NCBI GenBank assembly: GCA_022447185.1
Contig: JAKVAY010000045.1
Coordinates: 39,516-103,515 of the forward strand
DNA from: Fuerstiella sp.
GTDB lineage: Bacteria > Planctomycetota > Planctomycetia > Planctomycetales > Planctomycetaceae
DNA length: 64,000 bases
Direction: 5' to 3'
This document shows, in pieces, positions 29,223 to 38,865 of this stretch (positions are counted from its first letter, which is position 1; every line of letters begins with the position of its first letter). The notes under the pieces were generated by a model. The model ran no database searches and was not told where the DNA came from. It was given only the letters and a program-made list of their open reading frames with translations. Made by a program: the position numbers and the translations under genes.

Positions 29223-30433
29223 ACGCGGAACTCATCGCTATCGGCTCTGAACTCGTTTGTGGTGCCAGTCTTGACACCAACAGTCAATGGTTGAGTCAGG
29301 AGCTGGAATCACGCGGCTGGACGGTGACTCGGCATACGACGATCGCAGATGATCTTCCTGCCATGATTGAAACACTGCAGGCGGCGGCACGTCGCTGCCG
29401 TATTGTACTTGTCACTGGAGGCCTTGGTCCTACCCGTGATGATATCACTCGCGAAGCAATCGCAGGGGCATTCGATCAGCCACTGGTGGAAGACGAGAGC
29501 GAACTGCAGCATGTTCTGGCGTTGTTTGCGAGACTGGGCCGGCACATGCCGGATCGGAATCGTATTCAGGCCATGCGACCACGCGACGCAACTCACCTGC
29601 GTAATAACCATGGAACAGCTCCTGGGATCCTTCTGAACGTTGAGTTGCCGGAATGTATGGTGGCCGCCATGCCAGGCGTGCCGGGTGAAATGAAAAAAAT
29701 GTTCCACGAGCAACTGGTTACGATGCTCCCGGAATCATCGGTGTTTGTCCGAAGAGTGGTGCTGCGAACATTTGGATATGGCGAATCGCATGCGGAAGAA
29801 CTTTTGGGCGATTTGACAGCACGCGGCCGTAATCCGGAAGTCGGTATTACAGCCAGCGGAGCTGTCATTTCACTGTCCGTGACGGCGCGCGCTGATACTG
29901 AATCCGAATGCGACGTACTTATTCGGCCCGTGATAGATTTAATCAACGAAAAACTCAGCCACGCCGTATATGGGACGGGTTCTGATGAATTGCACGATGT
30001 GGTCCGCCAGCGTCTGGCGGACGAAAAACTGACCGTTTCCCTGGTTGAAGGAACAACCACCGGTGGTCTTTTGAGTCAATGGCTGGTTCACGATCCAGAG
30101 CGGGGTGGATCGGTGGTCCGGAGTAATCGGTTGGTTTCCGGTACCGATGACATGGATGATCTTGTGATGTTGTGCGAAGCTGTCCGGAATAGTGCTGACT
30201 ATGCGATCGTTACGTCCCATTCGGTGTATCACCTGAATGACGATGGAACTGCAGTTATGCACGGGCAGTTTGCTGTGACAGGTCGAGGGCTCAGCCGTGT
30301 TGTCAACGTGGATTTTGCAGGCGACCTTGGGATTTTTCGAGAGCGTGCCGCGAGGATGGCGCTCAACCTCATTCGACTGCACATCGGTGGCCATCCGGTC
30401 GGTCGTGTCGCAGCCGGAAATGCTGTCAGATAA
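29219..30433 (+). CDS. CinA-family protein with altered amidohydrolase motif
   Basis: 404 residues, usual for full-length CinA. The N-terminal COG1058 (MoCF-like) domain is intact: MNAELIAIGSELVCG, TGGLGPTRDDITREAIA, PGVPGEMKKMF. In active homologues this domain hydrolyses ADP-ribose or related nucleotides. The C-terminal PncC-like domain normally has ESCTGG with a catalytic serine for nicotinamide mononucleotide deamidation; here residues 277-283 read EGTTTGG, so the Ser-Cys pair is replaced by threonines and deamidase activity is doubtful. Coupled by ATGA to the glycosyltransferase; GNAT follows after three bases. Confidence 0.85.
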   Translation: MNAELIAIGSELVCGASLDTNSQWLSQELESRGWTVTRHTTIADDLPAMIETLQAAARRCRIVLVTGGLGPTRDDITREAIAGAFDQPLVEDESELQHVLALFARLGRHMPDRNRIQAMRPRDATHLRNNHGTAPGILLNVELPECMVAAMPGVPGEMKKMFHEQLVTMLPESSVFVRRVVLRTFGYGESHAEELLGDLTARGRNPEVGITASGAVISLSVTARADTESECDVLIRPVIDLINEKLSHAVYGTGSDELHDVVRQRLADEKLTVSLVEGTTTGGLLSQWLVHDPERGGSVVRSNRLVSGTDDMDDLVMLCEAVRNSADYAIVTSHSVYHLNDDGTAVMHGQFAVTGRGLSRVVNVDFAGDLGIFRERAARMALNLIRLHIGGHPVGRVAAGNAVR

Positions 30434-30436
30434 AGC

Positions 30437-30871
30437 ATGAACTCACCTTCCACAGCAGGCCCCGCAGTGCGGCCTGCGAACTCAAGCGATCTCCCGGAAG
30501 TCTCATCCGTGGTGGACCAGTTCGTGCGCACTGATCGCCTGCTGCCGAGAACCATCGATGAACTAGAGGATTTATTGCCGACAGGATTTGTTGCCATCAG
30601 TGATGGCGCTATTGTGGGATTTGCGGCACTTGAGATCTATTCGCCGAAACTTGCGGAGATCCGCAGTCTGGCGGTCATGGAACACATGCAGGGTCGGGGA
30701 ATAGGGAGGAAGCTCGTCGAAGAATGTGTACAACTGGCAGAGGCAAGAGATGTGTGTGAGGTCATGGTTGTGACTTCGTCCGACGACTTCTTTGTATCGT
30801 GTGGCTTCGATTTCACGCTGCCCGGTGAAAAGAAGGCACTGTTCATTCAGACCCGGGACACAGACGGGTGA
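30437..30871 (+). CDS. GNAT N-acetyltransferase, similar to short N-acetylglutamate synthases
   Basis: 144 residues, a single GNAT fold. The acetyl-CoA loop is QGRGIGRKLVEECV, preceded by AEIRSLAV. The pattern LLPRTIDELEDL, GFAALEIY and the C-terminal CGFDF resembles stand-alone ArgA-type N-acetylglutamate synthases, so a role in arginine synthesis is possible but not proven. It starts three bases after the cinA-like stop, giving a tight three-gene unit with the glycosyltransferase. Confidence 0.8.
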   Translation: MNSPSTAGPAVRPANSSDLPEVSSVVDQFVRTDRLLPRTIDELEDLLPTGFVAISDGAIVGFAALEIYSPKLAEIRSLAVMEHMQGRGIGRKLVEECVQLAEARDVCEVMVVTSSDDFFVSCGFDFTLPGEKKALFIQTRDTDG

Positions 30872-30937
30872 CCTCCACCTCAAATTTTTATCAACCGTCA
30901 ACCGGGAATAATCCGCTCCGTTGACTCCATCGAAGGT

Positions 30938-31948
30938 ATGAATGCATTGCCCACGAAACGTGATGAAGGATGTGCCGCAGGTGCGCCCGCTGAGACGGAA
31001 TTCGACCGGCGATCACTGACGATGCCGGTCAATCCGGTCGTGACTCCGCCATTGCCGACTCCGGTCCCTTCACCATCACAGACGATGCCGGGCTGCCCGG
31101 TTGAGACTCCACCGCTGACTCCCGTCAGTGTGTCAAAATTACCGGCACAGCCACCTTCTCTTTCGCGTCGACTATTTGACATCCTCAACGAAGCTGTTGC
31201 GACAGCATTTAAGAAGACACATGAGGGCTGGGCTGTGGATCGAGTTCTCGCAGATCCACAGCTTCAGTCAGCCTTTTACGAGGAATGTACGCGACTTGGT
31301 CTGCCATTGTCACAACATGATGCGTGCCTGCGGTTACTCAAGCTAAGAAAAAAAGGCGGCGCTCTAAAAGGATCCAGACGTTATTCTGTCTCAGGCGAAG
31401 AGTGCGAGCCGTATCTGTACGCCAGTGAAATCGCCTGGGCCACGATTCGTCAGGAATATCCACATCTCAGTCTGGAAGAAATCCTGTCGAATCCCGTTCA
31501 TGCTGCCGAACTTGACGTCCTGGCCGACCAGTTCGCGCCAGGGTTCACGAGTCTGGACTATCGCTGGGGAGCGTTGCGTCTGCGGAAGAGTGTCAAGAAA
31601 GCTCGGGAACGTGGAAAAACGCTGAATCCCCCTCGGCGTTTCTGGCTGGGAGCCCCGTTTGATGAACTTCGATGTGAGGACGTGCCAGCGGTACGAGGAG
31701 TTTATCTTGTATATCAAAAAGATGAGTGCCTTTACGTGAGTGGAGCCGACAATCTGCGGAACCGTGTGAAACAGATCATTAAAAAGCCATTGGGACGCTG
31801 GGGGGCCAGTCACCGATGGTTGGGAATCAAATATTTTTCAACCCCGGAAAATGAGACGGATTTACTCGCTTGGGTCAGTGCGGTTGTGAGTCAGCAGCGA
31901 ACGATCCCACAATTCAACGTTCACGAACTGAGTGAACACTTCGCCTGA
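30938..31948 (+). CDS. protein of unknown function with a GIY-YIG-like C-terminal domain
   Basis: 336 residues. An N-terminal proline-rich linker (about 30-70) is followed by a charged helical region (about 75-235) and a C-terminal segment (about 250-330) reading VRGVYLVYQKDECLYVSGAD then NLRNRVKQII. This matches the spacing of a GIY-YIG nuclease start (GVY, then LYVSG, then an arginine-rich helix as in UvrC). A glutamate in ENETDLL and an asparagine near QFN sit roughly where GIY-YIG enzymes have catalytic or structural Glu and Asn. Cytoplasmic, no signal peptide. It may cut or bind nucleic acid, which is an inference. The start could also be a later methionine, because the first 60 residues are low complexity. 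Confidence 0.65.
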   Translation: MNALPTKRDEGCAAGAPAETEFDRRSLTMPVNPVVTPPLPTPVPSPSQTMPGCPVETPPLTPVSVSKLPAQPPSLSRRLFDILNEAVATAFKKTHEGWAVDRVLADPQLQSAFYEECTRLGLPLSQHDACLRLLKLRKKGGALKGSRRYSVSGEECEPYLYASEIAWATIRQEYPHLSLEEILSNPVHAAELDVLADQFAPGFTSLDYRWGALRLRKSVKKARERGKTLNPPRRFWLGAPFDELRCEDVPAVRGVYLVYQKDECLYVSGADNLRNRVKQIIKKPLGRWGASHRWLGIKYFSTPENETDLLAWVSAVVSQQRTIPQFNVHELSEHFA

Positions 31949-31958
31949 CGGTCAGCCG

Positions 31959-31983
31959 TTTTTAGTCATCGGATGACTAAAAA
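31959..31983. repeat. A/T-rich inverted repeat downstream of the GIY-YIG-like gene
   Basis: An 11-bp perfect stem TTTTTAGTCAT / ATGACTAAAAA with a CGG loop, 10 bases after the stop. The T tract precedes and the A tract follows the stem, opposite to a usual intrinsic terminator, so its role as terminator or binding site is unclear. The rest of 31984-32377 holds no supported gene, only a minor TGTCA...TGACA repeat near 32102. Confidence 0.5.
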
Positions 31984-32377
31984 ATCACATGGGGAGATTG
32001 GTTCCTGCAGGCTGGCACAGTGGACAAGTTGGTGTGTCCATTTGTAAAACCGGCCGATTATTTGGCAACATGGTTGCAGACCTCGGTCGGTTCGAACGCA
32101 TGTCAAAAAAAAATGACAATTAGAGAGTCGTCAGGAGAAAGCCTGGGTACGTTTCAACAGCTAATTCGTTTTTAGTTCCGTTGCTGGGTCTGGTCGGGGT
32201 CCATGGATACGATCAATGGGACTGTGTTCGAAGACATCGAACAGTGGAGCCTACCGACGCAGCTTGGAATCTCTGCGAACTGGCAGGTAGTCGACCGAGC
32301 GATCAACGGATAGAATTGCTGTGTCATCTGCAGAGTGCGTCACTTCCGGAATATAATCGACAGGATAACACACACAG

Positions 32378-33355
32378 ATGAGTCAGCAGCACGCATTCAT
32401 TACCGGCGGGGCCGGATTCATCGGTAGCCATCTCGCAGAAAGACTGTTGAGTGATGGCATTGCTGTCACGCTTCTCGACAATCTTTCGACCGGCAGTTAT
32501 TCGAACATTTCGCACCTCGAGGGACGAAAAGACGTCAATCTGCTGATCGATACCGTTTTCAACGAATCGCTGGTGGCGGAATTGATTCGTGATTCCGATT
32601 TGGTCTTTCACCTGGCATCGGCTGTGGGTGTGAAGCTGATCATGGAACGGCCGGTTGAGACCATCGAAACGATCTTCGGTGCCACGGAGGTTGTTCTGCG
32701 GAACTGTTCACGATTTCGAAAACCCGTACTCGTCACAAGCACCAGTGAGGTCTACGGCAAGGGGACGTCTATTCCATTCCGTGAAGACGACGACGTTGTG
32801 ACCGGGCCAACCAGCAAACACCGATGGGCTTACGCCTGCGCCAAGTCACTTGATGAATTTCTTGCACTGGCTCACTGGCGACAGAGCCGCCTGCCGGTTT
32901 CAGTAGTCCGCCTGTTCAACACTGTGGGACCCAGACAAACCGGACAGTACGGAATGGTTGTCCCGCGATTCATCGAAGCTGCACTCGCCGGCGATCCGAT
33001 TGTGGTCCATGGAGACGGATCTCAGGCCCGCTGTTTCGCGCATGTAGCAGATGTTGTCGACGGGCTTGTCCGTTGTTTGCAAACCCCGGACTGTTATGGT
33101 CAGGTCATGAATCTGGGAAATGACGAAGAGACAACAATCAACGAGCTGGCTGGTCGAGTGATTCAGAACACTGGAAGCAGTTCTCAGATTCACCAAATCA
33201 CGTACCAGGAAGCGTATGGTGAGGGATTTGAGGACATGCAGCGTCGCGTGCCATGTCTGGAGAGGGCTCGACGCCTGATCAACTATCAACCAAAACGCGA
33301 TTTGGACCGAATCATCGGTGATGTTGCTGCCTGCGTGGCAAAGCCTGGTTCGTAG
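32378..33355 (+). CDS. NAD-dependent epimerase/dehydratase (extended SDR)
   Basis: 325 residues. Rossmann start FITGGAGFIGSHLAERLL, then LLDNLSTGSYSNI, the active-site serine region VTSTSEVYGKG, the YxxxK pair in WAYACAKSLDE, and RLFNTVGPRQTGQYGMVVPRF, followed by HGDGSQARCFAHVADVV. This set is close to nucleotide-sugar enzymes such as UDP-glucuronate decarboxylases and UDP-glucose 4-epimerases. The exact substrate cannot be fixed. It acts in the cytoplasm in sugar-nucleotide supply for surface polysaccharide. It appears monocistronic. Confidence 0.88.
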   Translation: MSQQHAFITGGAGFIGSHLAERLLSDGIAVTLLDNLSTGSYSNISHLEGRKDVNLLIDTVFNESLVAELIRDSDLVFHLASAVGVKLIMERPVETIETIFGATEVVLRNCSRFRKPVLVTSTSEVYGKGTSIPFREDDDVVTGPTSKHRWAYACAKSLDEFLALAHWRQSRLPVSVVRLFNTVGPRQTGQYGMVVPRFIEAALAGDPIVVHGDGSQARCFAHVADVVDGLVRCLQTPDCYGQVMNLGNDEETTINELAGRVIQNTGSSSQIHQITYQEAYGEGFEDMQRRVPCLERARRLINYQPKRDLDRIIGDVAACVAKPGS

Positions 33356-33780
33356 TACGATAACGCGATCTCACAGTGGACACTCCCGCGTTCAGGTTGA
33401 TAGAGAATTGTTCACGACTACGGATTCCACTGCCGGTGTCGTGACAGACGACAGCTTAGGGCTGCAGGGCCGAATACAGTCAAGCGTTTGAGGGGGTTGC
33501 CGGAAAAGAAATCGGATCCGGAAAATAATAGTTTTCATGCAATCACGCTATGAGACAATCACCAAAATCATCTGCATCACCCCATAGGTTGAGTCCTGTC
33601 TGGCTTGGCTGTTGTCCGGGGCACGTAACAAAAGTTCACGGTACCTTTCGACACGACTGTTTCTGATTGTGGTCGAGGGGGATCACCTCGATTAATTTTT
33701 TCAGTCAAATACGGACGAGTCTTCAATCCGTCCGACGATTGTGTACCGACTGTTCTGCACTGCAAATTGAAGGATAAACG
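33356..33780. other. intergenic with a terminator-like hairpin
   Basis: Some 425 bases without a supported gene. Apart from the hairpin at 33673-33701, I see no repeat or RNA gene. Short frames on both strands look random. Confidence 0.4.
33673..33701 (+). terminator. terminator-like hairpin with T tract
   Basis: Stem TCGAGG / CCTCGA with loop GGGATCA, followed by TTAATTTTTT. It has the shape of an intrinsic terminator on the + strand, but lies over 300 bases from the epimerase stop and 80 bases before the next gene, so it could also end an unrecognised short transcript. Confidence 0.45.
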
Positions 33781-35010
33781 ATGACAATGAGTCGAGAGAC
33801 CGATGGTATGTCTCGGCGCGGTTTATTGGCGGGTGTCGCGACGACGGGACTGGCGGGCATCTGGTACCATCCGGAGGCGACCGCCTGGGAAGCAGAACGC
33901 GGACACGACAGCCTGCGTATTACAGGGCTTGAACTCTTTCCCGTTCGTTTGCCGCGCAACAGGAAGTGGTTGTTCCTGCGGCTGGTGACGAACCAGGGAA
34001 TCAGCGGGATTGCTGAGGCAACGCTGGGCGGAACCGACAAAGTGTCGGAACTCAAAACGTTTTTTGGACTCATTGACGGTGCATCGCCTTTTGATATCCG
34101 TCGATACCGGGAACAAGGTTTGGGCCTGGCTGTGACAGGTGGTCGGAAAATGGCCGGAGCGTTCAGCGCCATTGAGCAGGCGCTTTGGGACCTTGTCGGT
34201 AAGACGCTGAATGTTCCGGTGTATGATCTTTTTGGCGGAAAGCTCCGCGACCAAATTGATGTTTATGCGAACATTAATAACGCCACTATCGACAGGTCGC
34301 CGGCTGGATTTGCTGAAAATGCGGCTCAGGCCGTTGGAGAAGGATTTTTGGCACTCAAGGCGGCTCCATTTGACGGATTTCCTGCTCTTGACGCATCCTC
34401 CGATGAGATCGAACGCGCGACAACCACTGGCGTTGACTGCATAGGTGCGATTCGTAAGACGGCTGGTGATGATGTCAAACTCAAGGTCGATTTCCACAGT
34501 TACTTTGATGTTGAGCGGACGATCAATGTGGCACAACGCATCGCCCCCTTTGATTTATCATGGATTGAGGAACCGATCGATGCGCAGGACGTCGTCGGCA
34601 CCAGCCAAATACAGAAAGTCATTCCTCAGAGACTTGCCGGTGGTGAATTCCTGGTTGGTCTGCACCAGTTTGGACCGTTGTGTCGAACAGAGTGCGTGGA
34701 GGTGCTGATGCCGGACGTTCAGATTTGTGGGGGGCTTCTGGAGGGACAGCGGATCGCCACAGCTGCCGAACTGCATGGACAGACAGTGGCGCCACACAAC
34801 GCGCATGGACCTGTCGCGACGGCTGCGTCGGCTCAGTTGTCTGCAGTTCTGCCAAACTTCGAGATCCTGGAATATCAATGGAATGAAGTGCCATGGCGGG
34901 CAGAGCTGATCAATCCGCCGGAGGCAATTCATGAGGGGCGGATTCATCTGAATGATCGGGCTGGTTTTGGTGTCGAGCTGAATGAACAGGTTGTCGCGGC
35001 GCACATCTGA
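33781..35010 (+). CDS. exported mandelate racemase/muconate lactonizing enzyme-family protein
   Basis: 409 residues with a twin-arginine-type leader (SRRGLLAGVATTGLAGI). Enolase superfamily: an N-terminal capping domain (LELFPVRLPR, FSAIEQALWDLVG) and a barrel with metal ligands in VDFHSYFD, WIEEPID and GGEFLVG, a lysine in LALKAAPFDG and a late histidine region TVAPHNAHGPVAT. It abstracts a proton from a carboxylate substrate, probably a sugar acid, to dehydrate or epimerise it. The start at 33781 has AGGA six bases upstream. Substrate unknown; the periplasmic site fits the planctomycete habit of exporting such enzymes. Confidence 0.88.
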   Translation: MTMSRETDGMSRRGLLAGVATTGLAGIWYHPEATAWEAERGHDSLRITGLELFPVRLPRNRKWLFLRLVTNQGISGIAEATLGGTDKVSELKTFFGLIDGASPFDIRRYREQGLGLAVTGGRKMAGAFSAIEQALWDLVGKTLNVPVYDLFGGKLRDQIDVYANINNATIDRSPAGFAENAAQAVGEGFLALKAAPFDGFPALDASSDEIERATTTGVDCIGAIRKTAGDDVKLKVDFHSYFDVERTINVAQRIAPFDLSWIEEPIDAQDVVGTSQIQKVIPQRLAGGEFLVGLHQFGPLCRTECVEVLMPDVQICGGLLEGQRIATAAELHGQTVAPHNAHGPVATAASAQLSAVLPNFEILEYQWNEVPWRAELINPPEAIHEGRIHLNDRAGFGVELNEQVVAAHI

Positions 35011-35296
35011 CTACCCGTCGCTCCATGTGCTCCGGAATCGGCAGCACAGCAACGGTTCCGCGCGGCCAGGATATTCATGGTTCCTGGCAGAAACGGCAAG
35101 TGGATCCCACCCGTGCATGGGATGCTAAACAGTTCCGACCGCCGTTGGCGTCGTGTTCTTTTTCGGCATACACCGTGTTGATGTGGCAAACGAGAACAGG
35201 CAGATTCTTCAGAGCGGATCAATATGCCGTTGTGATTGCAATGCCCCAGTGATTGTCAAGCAGCAGGCAACGCTTCCATGCAAAGGTATTCTCCGG

Positions 35297-35581
35297 TTAC
35301 GAACCAAGGTTGTGTTTTCCGGAGAGACAAGCGAATGCGATGGCGCTGCCAACGACCCCAATCACAAAACCGGTGATCGCGCCCAGCAGGCCGGTGGCTT
35401 CGTAGCCGTGATTGTCGGCAACGCGAATATCGACCTCCAGGTTTGCGCCGACAGTGGCTCCAACACACAAGCCAGCGACCGCACAGGCAAAACCAATAAG
35501 AATCGCACCGAACACGATGCGTGCAATGGATCGTGGTGTCCGTGACACGGGCAGGTGGTCAGCTTCATGTTCATCTGTCAT
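35297..35581 (-). CDS. small two-helix membrane protein, unknown function
   Basis: 94 residues. A short polar N-terminus, one helix (about 21-45) rich in Gly/Ala/Cys, a charged loop, and a second helix (about 63-86). No family recognised. The start at 35581 is strongly supported by a GAGGGGAG ribosome binding site seven bases upstream (35589-35596), which makes a real small gene likely. It stands alone between genes on both sides. Confidence 0.65.
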   Translation of the reverse strand: MTDEHEADHLPVSRTPRSIARIVFGAILIGFACAVAGLCVGATVGANLEVDIRVADNHGYEATGLLGAITGFVIGVVGSAIAFACLSGKHNLGS

Positions 35582-35850
35582 TTGATGGCTCCCCTCGCGG
35601 TGACGGAACCGTTTGCAACATCAGGAACAGCATGTCCGACCCCGCTGGATGATTGTTTATTCAAGGCTAACCAGACCGGCGGTATCCAATCGATGTATTT
35701 GTTATGCGGTATTTGGAACGTTTGACACACCCCTTACTTTCGAGCGTCTTATTATGGGTTTGCGTCCGATTCGGCCTTCGGCTCACCGGTGACGGTGGTA
35801 ATGAGCCACATCCGTTTGTCTCAAATCACAAATAATTCGGTTTTCCGAGC

Positions 35851-36906
35851 TCACGGCTGCCACGAATCCGGGTTCAGTCCGAGCCCTCTGGCGCTTGTGC
35901 AAATGTGTGACCAGGTGGTTTCGTCGACGTCGATTCCGTTACGAGTTCGGTCTTCATACTTTCGAAATTCCGGCTCACCCGGCACGAGAATTTCACCAAC
36001 GTCCGGATTGATTCGGCTTGTTCGCAGGTGGCGGATCAACGTCTCGATTTCTGCGAAATACGAGTTGAGATCCGTGAAGTGCTCGATGTCATAAACGGTA
36101 AAGACGACTCCATTGCTGATCATGTTGATTTCTCCGGACGCAACGCCCTGACCGCTGAGAGCTCCGCCGAGCACCTCGACGATCCAGCTCAGACAGTAGC
36201 CCTTGTGACTTGCGACACCCCCGAGTGGCAGGATGGCGCCGGCAGATTCCAGATAGTCGTTCGGTTCGACAGATGGCTGACCGGAATTGTCGGTAATCCA
36301 GCCGGACGGGAGTGATTCCGCCCGGTTGCGAGCAACGCGGATTTTGCCTTCCGCAGTCACCGATGTGGCCATGTCGACCATGATCGGGTTCTGGTCTTTG
36401 CGAGGAGCACTGAAGGCAATTGGGTTTGTGCTGAGTTTTCCATCCAGCCCGCCGTGGGGGGCAATCTGCCGCCCCATGCGTCCCGCGTTGACGTAAGCGA
36501 TGGCAATCAGATTATTCCGTGCTGCCATCAGCGGGTAGGCTCCACAGCGACCAACGTGACTGCAGTTCCGCAACGTCACGGTTGCGGTGCCGTATTCGCG
36601 GGCTTTCTGCATGGCAAGTTCCATCGCAAAAGCGCCCGACACCTGTCCCATTGCCGAGTCGCCATCGACAATCGCGGTGCATGGATGTTCGGAAACAATC
36701 CTGGGGACACCACGAGGGTTCCAAAGTCCTTTTTCGAAGAAGGAAAGATACTCGTAAAAACGGATGAGTCCGTGTGAATCGTGTCCGTAGAGGCTGGAGT
36801 CGACAAGGTGGTCGGTCACGACGCAGGCATCTTCGGCCGAGCAGCCAGCGGTTTCGAAGAGCTGGCAACCGATGTGTCGCAAAAGGTCAGGGAAAAGTGT
36901 GGGCAT
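35851..36906 (-). CDS. malate/L-lactate dehydrogenase family (Ldh2/YlbC-type) oxidoreductase
   Basis: 351 residues, normal for the Ldh_2 family of NAD(P)-dependent 2-hydroxyacid oxidoreductases. Motifs: SSLYGHDSHGLIRFYEY, NCSHVGRCGAYPLMAA, APHGGLDGKLSTNPIAFSAP, MVDMATSVTAEGKIR and LGGVASHKGYCLSW. Members reduce 2-oxo acids or delta-1-pyrroline/piperideine-2-carboxylate, and the substrate is not readable here. No signal peptide. Monocistronic. Confidence 0.9.
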   Translation of the reverse strand: MPTLFPDLLRHIGCQLFETAGCSAEDACVVTDHLVDSSLYGHDSHGLIRFYEYLSFFEKGLWNPRGVPRIVSEHPCTAIVDGDSAMGQVSGAFAMELAMQKAREYGTATVTLRNCSHVGRCGAYPLMAARNNLIAIAYVNAGRMGRQIAPHGGLDGKLSTNPIAFSAPRKDQNPIMVDMATSVTAEGKIRVARNRAESLPSGWITDNSGQPSVEPNDYLESAGAILPLGGVASHKGYCLSWIVEVLGGALSGQGVASGEINMISNGVVFTVYDIEHFTDLNSYFAEIETLIRHLRTSRINPDVGEILVPGEPEFRKYEDRTRNGIDVDETTWSHICTSARGLGLNPDSWQP

Positions 36907-37204
36907 CTGTCGTGTGAGTGCAGGTCAGGGCTGAAGGTGGGGACACTATGCAGACAGTTTGTTGCATGTATTTCCACAACCAGGTGTTACGGAAGAAACG
37001 ATCCAGCGAGAATATTTAGGACAGGTTCTCTTTAAAAGATTGTCAGGGTGCTTCGGTATCCGGCTTCGACAGCGGGCGCTGCCGACTGAGAATTTTTAAA
37101 TTCACAAACAGGCAGCCGGTGTACGACAAAGGAAAGACAGGTGTGTTTATCAGCGATTCCTCTGACATGACATCACTGGAACGCAACCCCATCCCCCCCA
37201 AGTT

Positions 37205-37597
37205 TTATGTGACGTGATGCACTTCAATCATCGTATTGAGCTTTGTGATTTGCAGAACATCTTCGATGTCTGACGACGGATTGAACAGCTGGACTGTTGG
37301 CGAGAGTCCTTCGGTTTTTCTGAGTGATATCAAAAGGCCCAGCATTCCACTGGGAATCAATCGCACACCCGCAACGTCGAATGCCACTGTCGAACAATTA
37401 TTAGCTTTCAGGAGGTCCGTAATTGCAGCACGGTAATGAGCGGCATTGAACTCTGACGGCACATCCTTGCCGTCGAATCCGAGAACAGTGGTCTCACCGA
37501 TACTGTAGACCTTCAATGCCCCGTCGTCTGTGAGCGCGTATTGACCGGAAGGAGGCGTGTCACTTTCCATGAATTCAGTATTAGGCATATCGTTCAT
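37205..37597 (-). CDS. STAS-domain protein (anti-sigma factor antagonist-like)
   Basis: About 130 residues from the ATG at 37597, which has AGGA seven bases upstream; the frame opens 30 codons earlier without better signals. A flexible N-terminus is followed by a STAS fold (about 30-128) with TVAFDVAGVRLIPSGMLGLL, where the serine corresponds to the phosphorylation site of SpoIIAA-type antagonists. Such proteins take part in partner-switching with a kinase/anti-sigma factor. No such kinase gene is adjacent, so the partner is elsewhere. Confidence 0.8.
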   Translation of the reverse strand: MNDMPNTEFMESDTPPSGQYALTDDGALKVYSIGETTVLGFDGKDVPSEFNAAHYRAAITDLLKANNCSTVAFDVAGVRLIPSGMLGLLISLRKTEGLSPTVQLFNPSSDIEDVLQITKLNTMIEVHHVT

Positions 37598-37886
37598 ATC
37601 TGTTTCCTGAAGTTGCTGACTTCGATCGGGGCTCATGATCGACTCGCTCAGACCGATCACACACGTGGAACATTCTGTGTCAGCCACGATTCACAGAGGC
37701 CCGGGAGAATCGTGGCATTGCCCCCCAGGTTGCTGCTGGCGGGACTCCGATTGATCTTCTGTGACAGATATGAAATCAGCCTGTCACAGGACCGTTGTCT
37801 GTACAGGCTGAGTTTACTCAACAGAAGCAGATGCAGGCGAGAGTCACAACATATTTTCAGAAGAACAGGTCGCAATTTGGAAATTA

Positions 37887-38747
37887 TCACGACTTCGGAC
37901 GACCTGGAGTTGCCAGTGCTTGCCAGGCAATCAGCACATCCCTGATCGCCGCAACGTCATGGACGCGCAGCACATCTGCACCCTGCTGAGCCAGTCCAAT
38001 TGAAACACCTGCCGTCCCGGCAAGTCGCTCATCGACCGTTCGTCCCAGGAGTTTTGACAAAAAACGTTTCCGGGAATGTCCGATGAGAATCGGGCGTTCA
38101 AGTGACCGCTTTAAAATCTCCACAGATTGCAGGAGTCGTAAATTGTGATCCGCCGTCTTGCCGAATCCAATACCCGGATCCACACAAATTCGGTCGGGCG
38201 GGATGTCGGCTTCGATGCAACGGTCGATACAGCGTCGGAGATAGTCAGAAACTTCGAGAACGACGTCACGGTACACCGGGTTCTTTTGCATCGTTTGTGG
38301 TGTGCCCAGAATGTGCATCACGCAAATCCCGACTCCGGTGTCTCGACAGACACCCAGCATACGATCATCGAACCTCAGACCTGAGATATCATTGACAATC
38401 CGTGCGCCGGCAGCGATGGCTTGTTCGGCGACGACTGATTTGGTGGTGTCGATGGAGATCGGTACATCGATCTGTTCAGCCAGTCGTTTGATGACCGGGA
38501 TTGTCCGTCGCAATTCTTCGTCCGTACCAATGACGTTTGCCCCGGGCCGTGTTGATTCTCCGCCGATATCGATAATGTCCGCTCCGTCCTCAGCAAGCTG
38601 GCGTCCGTGGTTGACAGCAGCGTCTACCGAATCGTATTCACCTCCGTCTGAAAAACTGTCCGGAGTGACGTTCAGGATCCCCATCAGTAAAGGGATCCGG
38701 GAAGCCTGCAGTATTGTGTTCTGACAATCCCAGACCAGTTTCGTCAC
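37887..38747 (-). CDS. folP: dihydropteroate synthase
   Basis: 286 residues, normal length. It condenses 6-hydroxymethyl-7,8-dihydropterin pyrophosphate with para-aminobenzoate in folate synthesis. Signatures: MGILNVTPDSFSDGGEY, DIIDIGGESTRPGA, ISIDTTKSVVAEQAI, IVNDISG, DPGIGFGKTADHN, ILIGHSRKRFL and GAGV-like ending RVHDVAAIRDVL. Nothing unusual. It is cytoplasmic; neighbouring genes are not folate genes. Confidence 0.96.
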   Translation of the reverse strand: MTKLVWDCQNTILQASRIPLLMGILNVTPDSFSDGGEYDSVDAAVNHGRQLAEDGADIIDIGGESTRPGANVIGTDEELRRTIPVIKRLAEQIDVPISIDTTKSVVAEQAIAAGARIVNDISGLRFDDRMLGVCRDTGVGICVMHILGTPQTMQKNPVYRDVVLEVSDYLRRCIDRCIEADIPPDRICVDPGIGFGKTADHNLRLLQSVEILKRSLERPILIGHSRKRFLSKLLGRTVDERLAGTAGVSIGLAQQGADVLRVHDVAAIRDVLIAWQALATPGRPKS

Positions 38748-38865
38748 CGGGCTACTCCATGTCGTGGCTGAGGAGAATCAGTCGGTACAATCACCTTGGT
38801 AAATGAGAGCACTATGGATTACGCCACTCGCACGACTCCCAATATCAACCCCAACGTTTCCGGCA

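Noticed and set aside
32095-32119. TGTCA-A7-TGACA repeat
   Set aside because: Stem of five pairs around an A tract is easily explained by chance.
35722-35755. Perfect TTGACA followed by TATTAT
   Set aside because: The 22-base spacing is too long and no + strand gene follows.
37090-37103. GAATTT-TT-AAATTC inverted repeat
   Set aside because: Very short A/T stem, not adjacent to a gene end, no T tract.
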